DNA of 64,000 nt from Deltaproteobacteria bacterium IMCC39524 (GTDB lineage: Bacteria > Desulfobacterota > Desulfuromonadia > Desulfuromonadales > BM103): assembly GCA_029667085.1 (NCBI GenBank), contig JARUHJ010000004.1, positions 428,526 through 492,525 on the forward strand. Reading direction: 5' to 3'. Numbering within the stretch: position 1 is the stretch's first letter; each line of letters begins with the position of its first letter. The notes beneath the pieces were generated by a model that worked only from the letters and a program-made list of their open reading frames with translations, did no database searches and was not told the DNA's origin. Positions 9,144-18,624 of this stretch are shown here, one piece after another. A program made the position numbers and the translations under genes.

Positions 9144-9713
9144 TCATTGGTTAGTAAGCGCCCCGTTCGCTTGTTGAAAGGCCGGGAGCTCTCTTAGTTC
9201 TTCAAGCAAAAGTGCGGCCAGCCATCCGGTCAGCACCCCGGCAAAGAGCGTAAATAACATAAAGAACGGCAGAACCTGCCAGATTGCCGCATGCTGCACA
9301 ACCAGTAAACGAGCCGCCAGAATTTGCCCCAGGGCATGACCTCCCGCCCCGATGGCTGATATCCCGATCGGACTCAAACGCCGCCCGGCGACACGGTACA
9401 CGATAATCATAGCAGATGTTGCGAAGAGGGTGCCGACTAAAGCCAACCAGAAGCCTGGTCCGAAAATCCTGCCAAGCAGGAGCGCCCCGATACCAACCCG
9501 CGCCAGGCTGACACTCCATGCAGCGCGACCATCGTAGAGATAAAGCGCCACCAGAGTCATGATATTGGCCAGCCCGAGACGCAACCAGGGCACGGGTGTT
9601 GGCAGCAGACTCTCAAAAGCGTGCAAGGAAACGGCGATGGCAATAAAGAGCCCCAGAAAAACCTGCCGCCGGGAACGACTCAAGGCTTGGACATCAACGG
9701 CTGAGCAGGTCAT
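9144..9713 (-). CDS. Gx transporter family / heptaprenyl diphosphate synthase component I-like membrane protein
   Basis: 189-residue membrane protein with about five hydrophobic helices. The frame extends upstream, but the ATG at 9713 is chosen because AAGGAGGTG lies just before it. Conserved features: RLGLANIMTLVALYLYDGRAA after helix 1 and a glycine-rich helix GISAIGAGGHALGQILAA near residue 110, the layout of the Hpre_diP_synt_I (Gx) family. Despite the old name these proteins resemble ECF-type S components more than enzymes. It overlaps the upstream NusG-II gene by 20 bases, and both follow apbE, a common grouping in anaerobes. Confidence 0.85.
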   Translation of the reverse strand: MTCSAVDVQALSRSRRQVFLGLFIAIAVSLHAFESLLPTPVPWLRLGLANIMTLVALYLYDGRAAWSVSLARVGIGALLLGRIFGPGFWLALVGTLFATSAMIIVYRVAGRRLSPIGISAIGAGGHALGQILAARLLVVQHAAIWQVLPFFMLFTLFAGVLTGWLAALLLEELRELPAFQQANGALTNQ

Positions 9714-10080
9714 AAGACACCTCCTTGCCGGAAGAGCCGTCGATGTGCACCAGAATACGGTTCGGCACGCAGGCCAGCAGGTCCGCCGTATGTTTTGCCA
9801 CACCCATGCTGACGCAGATTTTACGTGGACAGGGAGATTCTACAATCCGGGCTCCCTGTTCATCAATGACAAGCTTAGTTTGTCCCAAGGGGCCGTCTAT
9901 GGCAAGAGTACGAGGTTGGTCAAGCGGAGCAGTAAAACAGAGCTCGTCGCCGCAGGTGACCAGAACACGAGAGCCTTCTGACATAGCCGCTATCGAGACG
10001 ATCCCGGCCAGGGAGCTTGTCAGGAGGAGAAGGACGACCAGCCAGTCACCCCCGGTCATGAAGTGCCAGGGCGCTTTCAT
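9694..10080 (-). CDS. NusG domain II-containing protein
   Basis: 128 residues: one N-terminal transmembrane helix (WLVVLLLLTSSLAGIVSIAA, about residues 13-32) and a small outer domain of the NusG-II type, with the conserved cysteine block ESPCPRKICVSMG near residue 82 and a later single cysteine in LLACVPNR. The role of this family is unknown, but it is commonly found with apbE and Gx genes as here. Its ATG overlaps the end of apbE by four bases (ATGA), which points to translational coupling. Confidence 0.85.
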   Translation of the reverse strand: MKAPWHFMTGGDWLVVLLLLTSSLAGIVSIAAMSEGSRVLVTCGDELCFTAPLDQPRTLAIDGPLGQTKLVIDEQGARIVESPCPRKICVSMGVAKHTADLLACVPNRILVHIDGSSGKEVSYDLLSR

Positions 10081-11072
10081 GGCACAACCTGGTAGATTGT
10101 CCAGCCGGGGCTGTTATGTCGGCTGCCATCAGCGGCAATAACCAACCCTTCCGCCTGCGGGAATTGTTCCAGAAGCTTCAAACCTGCCTTCGGGCCGAGC
10201 ACAAACACAGCCGTTGCCAGAGCATCGCCGAGGGCGACGCTGTCGGTGACAATGGTGACGCTCTGGCAATCTCTGGCAGGCATGCCGGTCTGCGGATTGA
10301 AGATATGGTGGTAACGTAAGCCATCTTTTTCGAAAAAGCGCTCATAGTCTCCCGAAGTAACCACCGCCCGATTCCTGATCTGTACCGTTTCAAGGACACC
10401 CTTCTCTTCACGGGGGTGCTGGATGCCGATGCGCCAGGCACGCTCCATGCGCTGGCCGAGCAGGTACATGTCGCCGCCGGCATTGACTGCGGCATTGGCC
10501 ACGCCATGTTGCTTGAGGATCGCGATGGCTCGATCGACGGCATAGCCTTTTGCAATGCCGCCGAGGTCAAGTTGCAGTTGTGGACTTGCTTTACGAAGCT
10601 GTTGTCCTTCCAGGGAGAGGGCTTTCGGCCCGACTCCGGAGAGGGCTGCGGAAAGTTCCGCAGCTTTGGGAAGGGTTGGTGCCTCTTTATCGAAAGCCCA
10701 GAGAGTCTTGAGTTTTCCCAGCGTCATATCAAAGGCGCCGCCACTCTTGCGGGAAATCTCCAGCCCCAAGGTAAGCACTTCCGCAGTGGGCAGGGAGACT
10801 TCACCGCCGTTTGCACTCTGTGACAGTCGAGAGACCTCGCTGTCCGTGTGATATCTGCTGAGCAGCTTGTCAAGACGCTCCATTTCGGCAAAAGCGGCCT
10901 CAACGGCAGCCTCGAGGGTCTTGCTGCTCTGTCCCGCGGCCATAATTTCGACGACCGTACCCATCATGATGCGGCTGCGCCGGACCTCTTCGCCGTCAGG
11001 TTGCAGGCGCCACCAGGTAAGTGTCAGCACGACCAGGAGGAGGCCGATAATCAGGGGGCGATTCCAGGGCAA
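10077..11072 (-). CDS. apbE: FAD:protein FMN transferase
   Basis: Attaches FMN covalently to threonine or serine of target flavoproteins such as Rnf/Nqr subunits, using FAD and Mg2+. 331 residues. An N-terminal hydrophobic segment (LIIGLLLVVLTLTWW) puts it in or across the inner membrane; there is no lipobox cysteine. Family blocks seen: MMGTVVEI near residue 37, GGIAKGYAVDRAI (flavin/Mg site), NAGGDMYLLG, HHIFNPQTG and DSVALGDALATAVFVLG near the C-terminus with the metal-binding aspartate. Two bases separate it from rimO upstream, and it overlaps the NusG-II gene downstream, so these form one transcript. No flavoprotein target is in the window. Confidence 0.95.
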   Translation of the reverse strand: MPWNRPLIIGLLLVVLTLTWWRLQPDGEEVRRSRIMMGTVVEIMAAGQSSKTLEAAVEAAFAEMERLDKLLSRYHTDSEVSRLSQSANGGEVSLPTAEVLTLGLEISRKSGGAFDMTLGKLKTLWAFDKEAPTLPKAAELSAALSGVGPKALSLEGQQLRKASPQLQLDLGGIAKGYAVDRAIAILKQHGVANAAVNAGGDMYLLGQRMERAWRIGIQHPREEKGVLETVQIRNRAVVTSGDYERFFEKDGLRYHHIFNPQTGMPARDCQSVTIVTDSVALGDALATAVFVLGPKAGLKLLEQFPQAEGLVIAADGSRHNSPGWTIYQVVP

Positions 11073-11074
11073 TC

Positions 11075-12412
11075 TCAGTCCTCGCAGATTTCGCCGATCA
11101 GGTCGTATTCGGAAGAGTCCGTGATTTCAAGATTGACGATGTCACCGACATCAGCCTGTCCGGAGGTGATGTAGACCTGACCGTCGACGTCGGGAGCCTG
11201 ACGAACGCTACGGCCACGCAGCAGCAGTTCGGTCTCTTCACTGTAGCCCTCAACCAGTACTGGCTCGATCCGCCCTTTGAGTGCAAGGTTCTTCTGCAAC
11301 GCAACCCGCGATTGGGCTTTCATAAGTTTCTTGTAACGAGACAGTTTGGTACGGGCTGGAACCTGACCGACAAGTTTCGCGGCCGAGGTGCCCTCCTCGC
11401 GAGAATATTGAAACACGCCGAGTCGTTCAAAGTGTCCCTCTTCAACAAAAGCGAGAAGTTTGCGGAACTGCGCGTCGGTCTCGCCGGGGAAACCGACGAT
11501 CAATGAAGTCCGCAGGGTGATGTCGGGGATACGGCTACGGATGCGTTTGAGCAGTTGACGAATGCCGGCCTCGTCGATGCGGCGGTTCATGGCGGCGAGG
11601 ATCTGATCGTCGATATGCTGAATCGGCAGATCGATGTAATTGCAGATCTTCTCTTCAGCGGCCATCATGTCGAGCAGTTCGTCGGTGATACCATCCGGAT
11701 AAGCGTAGAGCAGGCGTAACCAGACCAGTTCTTCGATCTTGACCAGCTCACGGAGCAGAGTCGTCAATTCATGGCCATTGCCGCGCTCTGCACCAAAAGC
11801 GGTAACGTCCTGGGCGATCAGGTTGATTTCCTTGACGCCGCTTTCTACCAGGCGTTTGACTTCTTCAACCACCGACGGGATGGTCCGTGAACGCAGGGTG
11901 CCGCGAATACTCGGGATAACGCAGTAGGAACAATGGTTGGCGCAACCCTCGGCGATCTTGACGTAGGCCGAGTAGAAAGGTGATGACGTCACCCTTGGCG
12001 TGGTGTGGTCGTAGAGGTAATCGGGTAAGCCGATCTCCTGCTGCTGCTCACCTTGCAGGTGGCTGTCGAGCAGTTCGAGGATGCGCGGCGCGTCAGCGGT
12101 GCCCATGAAGAAATCAACTTCCGGCAACTCCTTGGCGAGATCGTCCTGATGACGCTGCGGTAAACAGCCACTGACGATCAGCAGCTTGCAGCGACCGTTT
12201 TTCTTCTGGTCCGCTACTTCGAGGATGGTTTCCACCGACTCTTCCTGGGCGTCACGGATGAAGGCGCAGGTGTTGACGACGATAATGTCCGCCTGGCTTT
12301 CATCTGTCACGATCTTGAATCGCTCGGCAGGCAGATGACCGAGCATGACTTCGGCATCGACCAGATTTTTTGGACAACCAAGACTGACCAGGCTGACGTT
12401 GTATTTATTCAA
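11075..12412 (-). CDS. rimO: Ribosomal protein S12 methylthiotransferase (radical SAM)
   Basis: Adds a methylthio group to the conserved aspartate of ribosomal protein S12. 445 residues from a TTG start at 12412, selected because GGAGG lies seven bases upstream and the family N-terminus ([16 protein letters not shown]) follows immediately. Seen: the UPF0004 domain with cysteines in SLGCPKN, VNTCAFI and SGCLPQR that bind the second cluster; the radical SAM motif CANHCSYC near residue 156; and a C-terminal TRAM domain. Oriented with apbE, two bases apart. A terminator from lolA lies upstream, so rimO must have its own promoter in the 12.41-12.49 kb gap. Confidence 0.95.
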   Translation of the reverse strand: MNKYNVSLVSLGCPKNLVDAEVMLGHLPAERFKIVTDESQADIIVVNTCAFIRDAQEESVETILEVADQKKNGRCKLLIVSGCLPQRHQDDLAKELPEVDFFMGTADAPRILELLDSHLQGEQQQEIGLPDYLYDHTTPRVTSSPFYSAYVKIAEGCANHCSYCVIPSIRGTLRSRTIPSVVEEVKRLVESGVKEINLIAQDVTAFGAERGNGHELTTLLRELVKIEELVWLRLLYAYPDGITDELLDMMAAEEKICNYIDLPIQHIDDQILAAMNRRIDEAGIRQLLKRIRSRIPDITLRTSLIVGFPGETDAQFRKLLAFVEEGHFERLGVFQYSREEGTSAAKLVGQVPARTKLSRYKKLMKAQSRVALQKNLALKGRIEPVLVEGYSEETELLLRGRSVRQAPDVDGQVYITSGQADVGDIVNLEITDSSEYDLIGEICED

Positions 12413-12486
12413 GAGACTTCCTCCGCAGAGTTGTGTCGAAGCAGGTATTGCTAAAAATTCTTCCAATATTCGGGGAGTTATAACAC

Positions 12487-12523
12487 AAAACCGCCCCGGG
12501 GCAAAAACTTTCCTCCGGGGCGG
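12487..12523 (-). terminator. Rho-independent terminator after lolA
   Basis: On the minus strand CCGCCCCGG and CCGGGGCGG form a 9-bp stem that runs into TTTTG. It lies 32 bases past the lolA stop codon and separates the lolA/che side from rimO. Confidence 0.85.
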
Positions 12524-12554
12524 CTGCTATCAAAATAGACCTTTTCAGGAGGGC

Positions 12555-13430
12555 TCAGAACCCCATTTCCTGACCGGTTGGCCGAACCACCTGTACGCCT
12601 GCCGGCATCATGAAGTTGAAAGACATGTCGGAAATACCGAAATTAACCCGCAGATTGCTGAATTCAATCGTGGTGCTGTTGCCGTTCGGATCGTAGACCG
12701 TGGTCGACAGGATCGGGAACCATGGTCCCCTCGAAGCGAAGGGATCGTTTTTGAAACCATCTAGCAACAGTGATGTTGGAGGCGTCGGTACCGGTGGTGC
12801 GGACTGCGCAGAGGAAGCGTCCTGATCTTCATCCTGATCAGGATTCAGATAGGCCTCAACGGCATAACGGTCAACCACGATAATCAGCTTGTTGATCAGC
12901 GAAGAGACGCGCTTCGGCGTCAACTCGAGCACGTGGTTGCCCTCGACATCATTATTTGGCGCAGCCCAACGAATAGAAAAATCCCTGGACAGGTTGCCTA
13001 AGCCGGTGAGAAACGTCATCGGATCGTTCTGTCGAGACCTGTTGACCATCTCGATGTCCGATTGGATCACCTGGTTGTTCTCCGGCAGATAGACCCACAG
13101 GGTCTTGGCGTCGGAAACGATCTCCTGGGTGGTAGGTTGCTCGTATTGCCAACGAAACTTGACGCGTGGCACAGTGTCCGTACGCTGGTAATCAAAAGCG
13201 ACTTCAACTTCTCCGCTGGCGCGCTGCAGGCGGTCGAGCGAGGCAATTTTCGACTCCTGGAAGAAGTCGGCGGAGTAGTCGTAAATTCTCAGTTTCTCAT
13301 CAGTCTCGGTCTGAAACGGTGTCTCCAGCGCACTGATGACATCGCCAAGCGATGCGGCCCAGGCGGGAGCAGCCAGGGTGACCAGAAGAGCACCCAGGCA
13401 CAAGGTGGAGAATAGGCTCCGGTTCATCAT
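12555..13430 (-). CDS. lolA: LolA-family outer membrane lipoprotein carrier protein
   Basis: Periplasmic carrier that moves lipoproteins to the outer membrane. 291 residues with a clear signal peptide (SLFSTLCLGALLVTLAAPAWA, cleavage near residue 26). The LolA fold is indicated by the alternating strands with ADFFQES near residue 53, GEVEVAFDYQR, VKFRWQYEQP, LWVYLPENNQVI and FLTGLGNLSRDF. It is longer than usual because of a proline/serine-rich acidic insert (about residues 200-220: DQDEDQDASSAQS followed by a PP-rich run). It follows cheD after 24 bases, but may be an independent gene; the association with chemotaxis genes is probably accidental. Confidence 0.85.
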   Translation of the reverse strand: MMNRSLFSTLCLGALLVTLAAPAWAASLGDVISALETPFQTETDEKLRIYDYSADFFQESKIASLDRLQRASGEVEVAFDYQRTDTVPRVKFRWQYEQPTTQEIVSDAKTLWVYLPENNQVIQSDIEMVNRSRQNDPMTFLTGLGNLSRDFSIRWAAPNNDVEGNHVLELTPKRVSSLINKLIIVVDRYAVEAYLNPDQDEDQDASSAQSAPPVPTPPTSLLLDGFKNDPFASRGPWFPILSTTVYDPNGNSTTIEFSNLRVNFGISDMSFNFMMPAGVQVVRPTGQEMGF

Positions 13431-13454
13431 TACAGCCTCCTCAAAGAAAGGTCT

Positions 13455-13937
13455 TCAAATGGATACTTGGTCATCATCACGGGCACAGTAAACCATCATA
13501 TTCCCAGTGGCAAGATCAAACTCAACAGTACGGCCCCGGTTGCCGCCGATCTCTTCGCCCAAGATCGGGATTCCGAGCGAGGCAAGGGTCGCCCTTGCGC
13601 TTCTGGCGTTTCGCGCGCCAATGCTCTTGATCAGGGTTTGATACGAGGTTTCGAACATGTTGGCGCCACCGGCGACTTTGGCGACCAGGCGATCTTGATT
13701 CGCGCCAGCTTGCACAAGCTGATCCACTATCTCAAGAATGCCGGCATCAACGTATTTACTCTCCGAGCCCAAGGCGTTCTTCTTCGGCCGATTTGGCAGG
13801 AGCAGGTGCCCAAGGCCGCCGATCCTGGCTTCGGGGTCATAGAGTGCAACGGCAACACAAGATCCAAGCCCACACGCCTTGAGAACAGCTGGAGTCTGAT
13901 CGATCCGAACCTGGGCAATTGTGACCCGGGTGCTCAT
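13455..13937 (-). CDS. cheD: Chemoreceptor glutamine deamidase
   Basis: Deamidates glutamines in chemoreceptors and binds CheC. 160 residues. The catalytic cysteine sits in KACGLGSCVAVALYD, with the partner histidine in GGLGHLLLPN and threonine in the following strand region; VAKVAGGANMF is the conserved middle block. It starts four bases inside the end of cheC (ATGA overlap), so the two are translationally coupled, as expected for partners. Confidence 0.95.
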   Translation of the reverse strand: MSTRVTIAQVRIDQTPAVLKACGLGSCVAVALYDPEARIGGLGHLLLPNRPKKNALGSESKYVDAGILEIVDQLVQAGANQDRLVAKVAGGANMFETSYQTLIKSIGARNARSARATLASLGIPILGEEIGGNRGRTVEFDLATGNMMVYCARDDDQVSI

Positions 13938-14554
13938 AGCGACCCTCCGACATCACTGAGAAAGATATTCAGGGTGGCCGGATCAGGGAGCAAGAAGAAA
14001 TGACCCTTAATGGCAAGATCCTGATCAGGTTCTCCGCCAAAATCCGTTTCGATCATCATGGCGAAGTCGCTGGATTGGCTCAAATCAATCAGAACATGAT
14101 CAACCACGGCACCGGCCATATCGTAGGCAAGTAGAGGCACCGAGGGAATCAGGGTCTTATTCAGCAGGTTGCCGAGAGCACTGAGATATGCCGAGGCCAG
14201 GATGTTGCCGACTTCTTTCAATGCTGAAACAGACACCTCGGTCATTACCAGCCCTTCTTCCTGCTGACCAAGCAGGCTGCAGAGCAGGCGCTGGGCGCTT
14301 TCCTCCGGGAACAGCAACATGATGCTGCCGCGAGCATCTCCAAGAATTTGCAGAGTGATTCCGACCGTCATCTTTTCAGCACCGCCGAGATGCTCAGGGA
14401 CCTGGCTGATTTCGGTGACGGTGACATTCGGAACGGTCAGATTTACGCGCTGTCCGATCATTTGCGAAAGAGCCGTGGCCGCATGACCCCTGCCGATATT
14501 GCTGACCTCTTTCAAGGTGTCCAACTGAACACTGTTCAATTCGCGAAAGGGCAT
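13934..14554 (-). CDS. cheC: CheC-type chemotaxis phosphatase
   Basis: Removes phosphate from CheY-P; activity in the family is stimulated by CheD. 206 residues. Two active-site repeats of the form D/S-x3-E-x2-N are visible: LDTLKEVSNIGRGHAATAL near residue 12 and VSALKEVGNILASAYLSALGN near residue 110, each with the E and N pair. It lies 14 bases after cheA and overlaps cheD. Two intact sites suggest an active phosphatase, not an inert scaffold. Confidence 0.95.
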   Translation of the reverse strand: MPFRELNSVQLDTLKEVSNIGRGHAATALSQMIGQRVNLTVPNVTVTEISQVPEHLGGAEKMTVGITLQILGDARGSIMLLFPEESAQRLLCSLLGQQEEGLVMTEVSVSALKEVGNILASAYLSALGNLLNKTLIPSVPLLAYDMAGAVVDHVLIDLSQSSDFAMMIETDFGGEPDQDLAIKGHFFLLPDPATLNIFLSDVGGSL

Positions 14555-14568
14555 TCAAGTCTCCCCGA

Positions 14569-16467
14569 TCAATCGTTGGTGAAAAGTTGACAACCCTCAA
14601 GCAGGGACGAAGGATCAACAATAAATACAATCTGTCCGTCGCCTTCGACTGTAGCACCGCTCAGGCCGGTCAGAAGGTTAAGCGGGAAACCAAGGCTTTT
14701 GACAAAAGCTTCACGCTGACCGAGGAAGTGATCCACTTGTAAGCCGATGCGACGCCCTTGAACTTCGGTCAGAATAACCCAGGTGGTTTCTCCGGCGGCA
14801 ACCTCCTGCAGGCCCAGAGCGCCGCTGAGAGAATGGAGGCTGATTAGCTCTTCATCGAGTCTGAAGACCCGGTTCTGGCCGGAACTCTGAATCTCCCTGG
14901 TCGGTAAATCCAGAGTACGTTCCACCCGGGTGATTGGAACCGCCATGGGATGACCGGCACAGCTGACCAGCAGGATCTTGATGATGGCGATGGAGAGCGG
15001 CAGACGCATCTGGAAGCGGGTTCCCTGGCCTGGAGCGGAAAGGATTTCCAAAGTGCCGCCGAGGTTGCCAACCGCAGCCTTGACCACATCCATACCTACA
15101 CCTCGCCCGGAGGTTTCGGTGATCGCTTCTGCCGTTGAGAAGCCCGGCTGGCAGACCAGCATCAGGGCATCCCGATCACTTAAATTGTTCGCCTGGGGAG
15201 TCGTCATCAAACCGCGATCGACAGCTTTCTGACGCAACTGATCGGCGTCCATCCCCTTACCGTCGTCGGCAACCTCTACCAGCACAAGGTCTTTTTCGCG
15301 ACGGGCCGACACAGTTACAATCCCTTCCTGCTCTATGCCATGGTCAATCGCGTTGCGCACGAGGTGCACCAACGGGTCGGTCAGCGCCTCGAGGACCGCA
15401 CGGTCGATACCGACTTCGGCGCCGGTTAGTTGCAGCGTGACTTTCTTGTCGGTTTTGCGGCTCAGGTCACGCACGATCCGCGGCAGGCGGCCGGTAATGC
15501 TTTCCAGCGGCATCAGGCGAGCCTGGAGGACGTGGTGATGCAGGTCATCGAGCAGGAGGCCGGTCCGGGTGAGGGTCTGGGTCAGCTCGTCCCAGTCGCG
15601 GCTGGTGGTCGCCGTGTTGAGCATATGGCGGTGGGTAATCAGTTCTCCGGTCAGGTTGACAAACTGATCGAGCAGATCGGTTCGCACTCTAATGGTGCGT
15701 ACACCCTCATCGCGATTGCGGCGTTCTTCCTTGCGGCGATCATCGATGAAACGGATCTTGACGACACCGCTGATCTTCAGCAAGGCTTCTTCGATATGGC
15801 CTTTGCCTAATGTGGTGCGCAGCCAGGCCTGAATCTGCTGACAGGGTGCTCCACCGCGTAAATCCGCCATATTCGGCCGACTCGAAATCAGCTCGCCGGA
15901 TTTCTCGATCTCGCGTAAAATCAGGAGGCCGCGAGCGGCGGCGGCCGGTGTGTCCTCAGCCAGATCAACCAACACCTGATACGCATCGGGTTCTTCAGGG
16001 AGGGGCTCTTCTTCGGAAGCCGTCTCGTCCTCAGCTTCACAGGGTGCTCCTGCGTCTGTCACAAGCGTTTCTGGTTCAGACGCCTCGGCCACCATGATCG
16101 GCGGCGGCTCAGGCGTTTCCCGCAGAAAGGCCTCGATCTCCCGTTCCGGCTGGTTGGACTGCAGGTCATCAATGAGTCCGTCGAGAATATCTATCCCGCT
16201 CAGAAGGTAGTCAATTGCGGCAGAAGGGATTTGGCCGGAAGAGCGAAAGTCGTCCAGGAGGTCTTCGAGATGATGGGACAGCCTGGCCGTGCGATCAAAG
16301 CCCATGGTCGCAGCCATGCCCTTGATCGAGTGCGCCTCACGAAAGAGGGCATCAATCGTCTCACGGTTGTCCGGTTCCTGTTCCAGGATGACAACCAGCT
16401 TGTTCAGGTTATTAATATGTTCCCGGGTTTCCGTTAAGAAAAGATCCCGGTACTGGGACATATCCAT
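14569..16467 (-). CDS. cheA: Chemotaxis sensor histidine kinase
   Basis: Autophosphorylating kinase that signals to CheY. 632 residues. Domains in order: an HPt domain with the phosphorylated histidine in REAHSIKGMAA (H46); an acidic linker rich in E and P (about 110-160); a small domain before residue 235; dimerization helices (about 250-310, LLDQFVNLTGELITHRHML); a HATPase domain with the N box LVRNAIDHGIE, G1 box VADDGKGMD and GRGVGMDVVK; and a CheW-like C-terminal domain from about 490. A second ATG two codons in is an alternative start. It lies between cheY and cheC in the cluster. Confidence 0.95.
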   Translation of the reverse strand: MDMSQYRDLFLTETREHINNLNKLVVILEQEPDNRETIDALFREAHSIKGMAATMGFDRTARLSHHLEDLLDDFRSSGQIPSAAIDYLLSGIDILDGLIDDLQSNQPEREIEAFLRETPEPPPIMVAEASEPETLVTDAGAPCEAEDETASEEEPLPEEPDAYQVLVDLAEDTPAAAARGLLILREIEKSGELISSRPNMADLRGGAPCQQIQAWLRTTLGKGHIEEALLKISGVVKIRFIDDRRKEERRNRDEGVRTIRVRTDLLDQFVNLTGELITHRHMLNTATTSRDWDELTQTLTRTGLLLDDLHHHVLQARLMPLESITGRLPRIVRDLSRKTDKKVTLQLTGAEVGIDRAVLEALTDPLVHLVRNAIDHGIEQEGIVTVSARREKDLVLVEVADDGKGMDADQLRQKAVDRGLMTTPQANNLSDRDALMLVCQPGFSTAEAITETSGRGVGMDVVKAAVGNLGGTLEILSAPGQGTRFQMRLPLSIAIIKILLVSCAGHPMAVPITRVERTLDLPTREIQSSGQNRVFRLDEELISLHSLSGALGLQEVAAGETTWVILTEVQGRRIGLQVDHFLGQREAFVKSLGFPLNLLTGLSGATVEGDGQIVFIVDPSSLLEGCQLFTND

Positions 16468-16494
16468 AGCTTGTCCGGAGCTCCTGAAGCAGGA

Positions 16495-16857
16495 TTATCC
16501 GGTCACCCGATTGACGATCTCGAGGACCTTCTCTTCCTTGAACGGCTTGACGATAAAATCTTTTGCTCCGGATTCGACTGCTTCGAGAACCAGGGAGTCC
16601 TGACCAAGAGCACTGACCATGACCACGCAGGCACTCGCGTCCAAGGCCATAATGTCCTGTAACGCCTCTATGCCGCTCTTCTTGGGCATGACAATATCCA
16701 TGGTCACCAGGTCCGGCTTGAGCCCCTGATAGAGTTCGAGAGCTATTTCGCCATTCTCCGCTTCTGCGACCACATCGTGTCCCGCTCTAACGAATATATC
16801 CTTCAACATATTGCGCATGAACAGAGCATCGTCGACAACCATCACACGTAAGGCCAT
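16495..16857 (-). CDS. cheY: Chemotaxis response regulator (single receiver domain)
   Basis: 120-residue receiver domain with no output domain. The acidic pocket is VVDD (D9, D10), the phosphorylation site is D54 in VTMDIVMP, followed by the conserved S/T region VMVSALGQ and lysine in FIVKPF. The ATG at 16857 is preferred over an upstream codon because GGGGG lies five to ten bases before it. It is placed between cheW and cheA, and is the likely substrate of CheA and CheC. Whether the output is a flagellar motor or type IV pili cannot be told, as neither is encoded in the window. Confidence 0.95.
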   Translation of the reverse strand: MALRVMVVDDALFMRNMLKDIFVRAGHDVVAEAENGEIALELYQGLKPDLVTMDIVMPKKSGIEALQDIMALDASACVVMVSALGQDSLVLEAVESGAKDFIVKPFKEEKVLEIVNRVTG

Positions 16858-16866
16858 GAGCACCCC

Positions 16867-17289
16867 CTATTCTGTATAGCTATTTTCAAGTTGATTAATA
16901 ACTTTGTCAGTGTCGAGCAGGTTGACCCTCTTGTCCTCAAGGTAGGCCACGCCACGAATGGCACTATCGCCAGCTTCTGCAGGTGCCGGTTGCAACGTCG
17001 AAAGATCGAGCCGGGCGATGCGAACAACTTCACTGACTGACAGCACCATCGATTTTAATTCCGGGGTCAGAACCACATAGCGGTGATCGCGCTCCTCTGC
17101 CGTGAAGCCGAGCAGTTTCGGCAGATCGATTACGGCAAGGATCTGGCCGTGAAAACTGATCGCTCCGTTAAGTACGCCCTGGGCGAGCGGGACATGGTGA
17201 AGGGTCGGGTTCTCGATGATCTCCTGGATTGCATCGATTTCGAGCCCGTAAACCTCTTCGCCGAGATTGAAAATCAGGGTCAGTTCCAT
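16867..17289 (-). CDS. cheW: Chemotaxis coupling protein
   Basis: Links the receptor to CheA. 140 residues forming one CheW domain: FNLGEEVYGLEIDAIQEII at the N-terminus, LNGAISFHGQILAVIDLPKLLG in the middle (conserved G and D of subdomain 2) and RGVAYLEDKRVNLLD near the end. Three bases separate its start from the receptor stop codon upstream, and nine bases separate it from cheY, so it is in the same transcript. Confidence 0.95.
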   Translation of the reverse strand: MELTLIFNLGEEVYGLEIDAIQEIIENPTLHHVPLAQGVLNGAISFHGQILAVIDLPKLLGFTAEERDHRYVVLTPELKSMVLSVSEVVRIARLDLSTLQPAPAEAGDSAIRGVAYLEDKRVNLLDTDKVINQLENSYTE

Positions 17290-17292
17290 GTT

Positions 17293-18567
17293 TTATTCCT
17301 GATCAGTCTTGACCAGCTTAAACTTCTTGACGATCTGCAGCATCTCTTCGGACATGGTGGAGAGGTTCTTTGCCGATTGGGCCAGCTCTTCCATCGAGGC
17401 AGATTGTTCCTGGGTTGCTGCCGAAACCTGTTCTGTTGCGGCAGCATTGTCAGAGACGACCTTGTCGATCTCTTCGATGGCCCGGGTAATGAGCTCGGCG
17501 CTGGCAATCTGTTGGTCAGCCAGTTCGGAGATGCTGCTGGCTTTGGCCCGTGTCCCTTCGGCGTTTTCGGTAATCGCGGAAAAAGCCTCGTTGGTCCTGT
17601 CAACAGCCTCGCGTCCACTCTCCATCTCTTCAACAACCTGGGACATGGAGGCTTGAACCTGCTGACCTTCGGCACGAATGCCTTCGACCAGACTGCTGAT
17701 TTCATCGGCAGAGATGGTGGTCGAATCAGCCAGTTTGCGAATTTCTTCGGCGACGACGGCAAAACCACGCCCGTACTCTCCGGCCCGGGCTGCTTCGATT
17801 GTCGCGTTAAGGGCCAGCAGGTTGGTCTTCTGGGCCACTCCGTTAATCACTTCGACAAACTTGTTGATGCGTTGCAGCTGGCCGATAAAATTGAACATTT
17901 GCTGGCTGCTGCTTTCCGCTTCGGTCATAACCTGGCGAATACTGGAGAGGCTGGCTCCGGCAAGGCTTCTGCCATCCCTTGCCGTTTCCACCGTTTTATT
18001 GGCCGATTCGGCAACGGTCTTTGCCGCCGAGGCGACCAGGTTGATCGACATGGCCACTTCCTTAAACAGACGGTTCGATTCTTCAACCATTTCCGCCTGA
18101 GTCTCGGCGCCCTTGCTGATCTGATCGACAGTTCCGGCAACTTCCTGCGAAGACGCCGACATTTCCTGGGAGGTCCCGGAAAGGTCCTGAGCTGAGCCCG
18201 CCACCTTGAAGGCAATGCCGCGGATGTCCCCGACCAGACTGCGCAGACTCTCTTGAATCTGATTCATGGAACTGGCCAGATCACTGGTCTCATCAGGAAA
18301 ACGGTTATCTTTCATCTCGATATTCTCAGACAGGTCGCCCTGGCTGATCCGATCACCCGCTGAGGTCAGACGGCGGATATTTGCTGTGAACACCCGGGAA
18401 AAGAGGGCTCCGATGATCAGGCCAACAACCAAGGCACAGACGATAGTGAAGAACTGTTGGAACTCAGGGGCAATTTTCAGGTAAGGCACCGCCAGATTGA
18501 CGACGACTCCCGAAACCACCACAATCAGGAAACCGATGATGAATTTATAACTGATTTCGACGCGCAT
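17293..18567 (-). CDS. Methyl-accepting chemotaxis protein without a periplasmic sensor domain
   Basis: Chemoreceptor of 424 residues. Two transmembrane helices (about 9-28 and 38-60) are separated by only about 10 residues, so there is almost no periplasmic domain. A HAMP region follows (about 60-115), then a long coiled-coil signalling domain with the hairpin tip near residue 270 ([13 protein letters not shown]). Sensing must therefore occur in the membrane, in the cytoplasm, or through a partner. Its position beside cheW, cheY, cheA and cheR suggests it is the dedicated receptor of this cluster, though other receptors in the genome may share the kinase. Confidence 0.92.
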   Translation of the reverse strand: MRVEISYKFIIGFLIVVVSGVVVNLAVPYLKIAPEFQQFFTIVCALVVGLIIGALFSRVFTANIRRLTSAGDRISQGDLSENIEMKDNRFPDETSDLASSMNQIQESLRSLVGDIRGIAFKVAGSAQDLSGTSQEMSASSQEVAGTVDQISKGAETQAEMVEESNRLFKEVAMSINLVASAAKTVAESANKTVETARDGRSLAGASLSSIRQVMTEAESSSQQMFNFIGQLQRINKFVEVINGVAQKTNLLALNATIEAARAGEYGRGFAVVAEEIRKLADSTTISADEISSLVEGIRAEGQQVQASMSQVVEEMESGREAVDRTNEAFSAITENAEGTRAKASSISELADQQIASAELITRAIEEIDKVVSDNAAATEQVSAATQEQSASMEELAQSAKNLSTMSEEMLQIVKKFKLVKTDQE

Positions 18568-18624
18568 GTTTCCACTCCTTACCGGCCATTGATCAGTGAA
18601 GACCGTGGCTTTTGACCCGGCCTT

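Noticed and set aside
17083..18195. Plus-strand frame of 370 codons opposite the chemoreceptor gene.
   Set aside because: Shadow of the minus-strand mcp and cheW genes, without ribosome site or recognisable protein.
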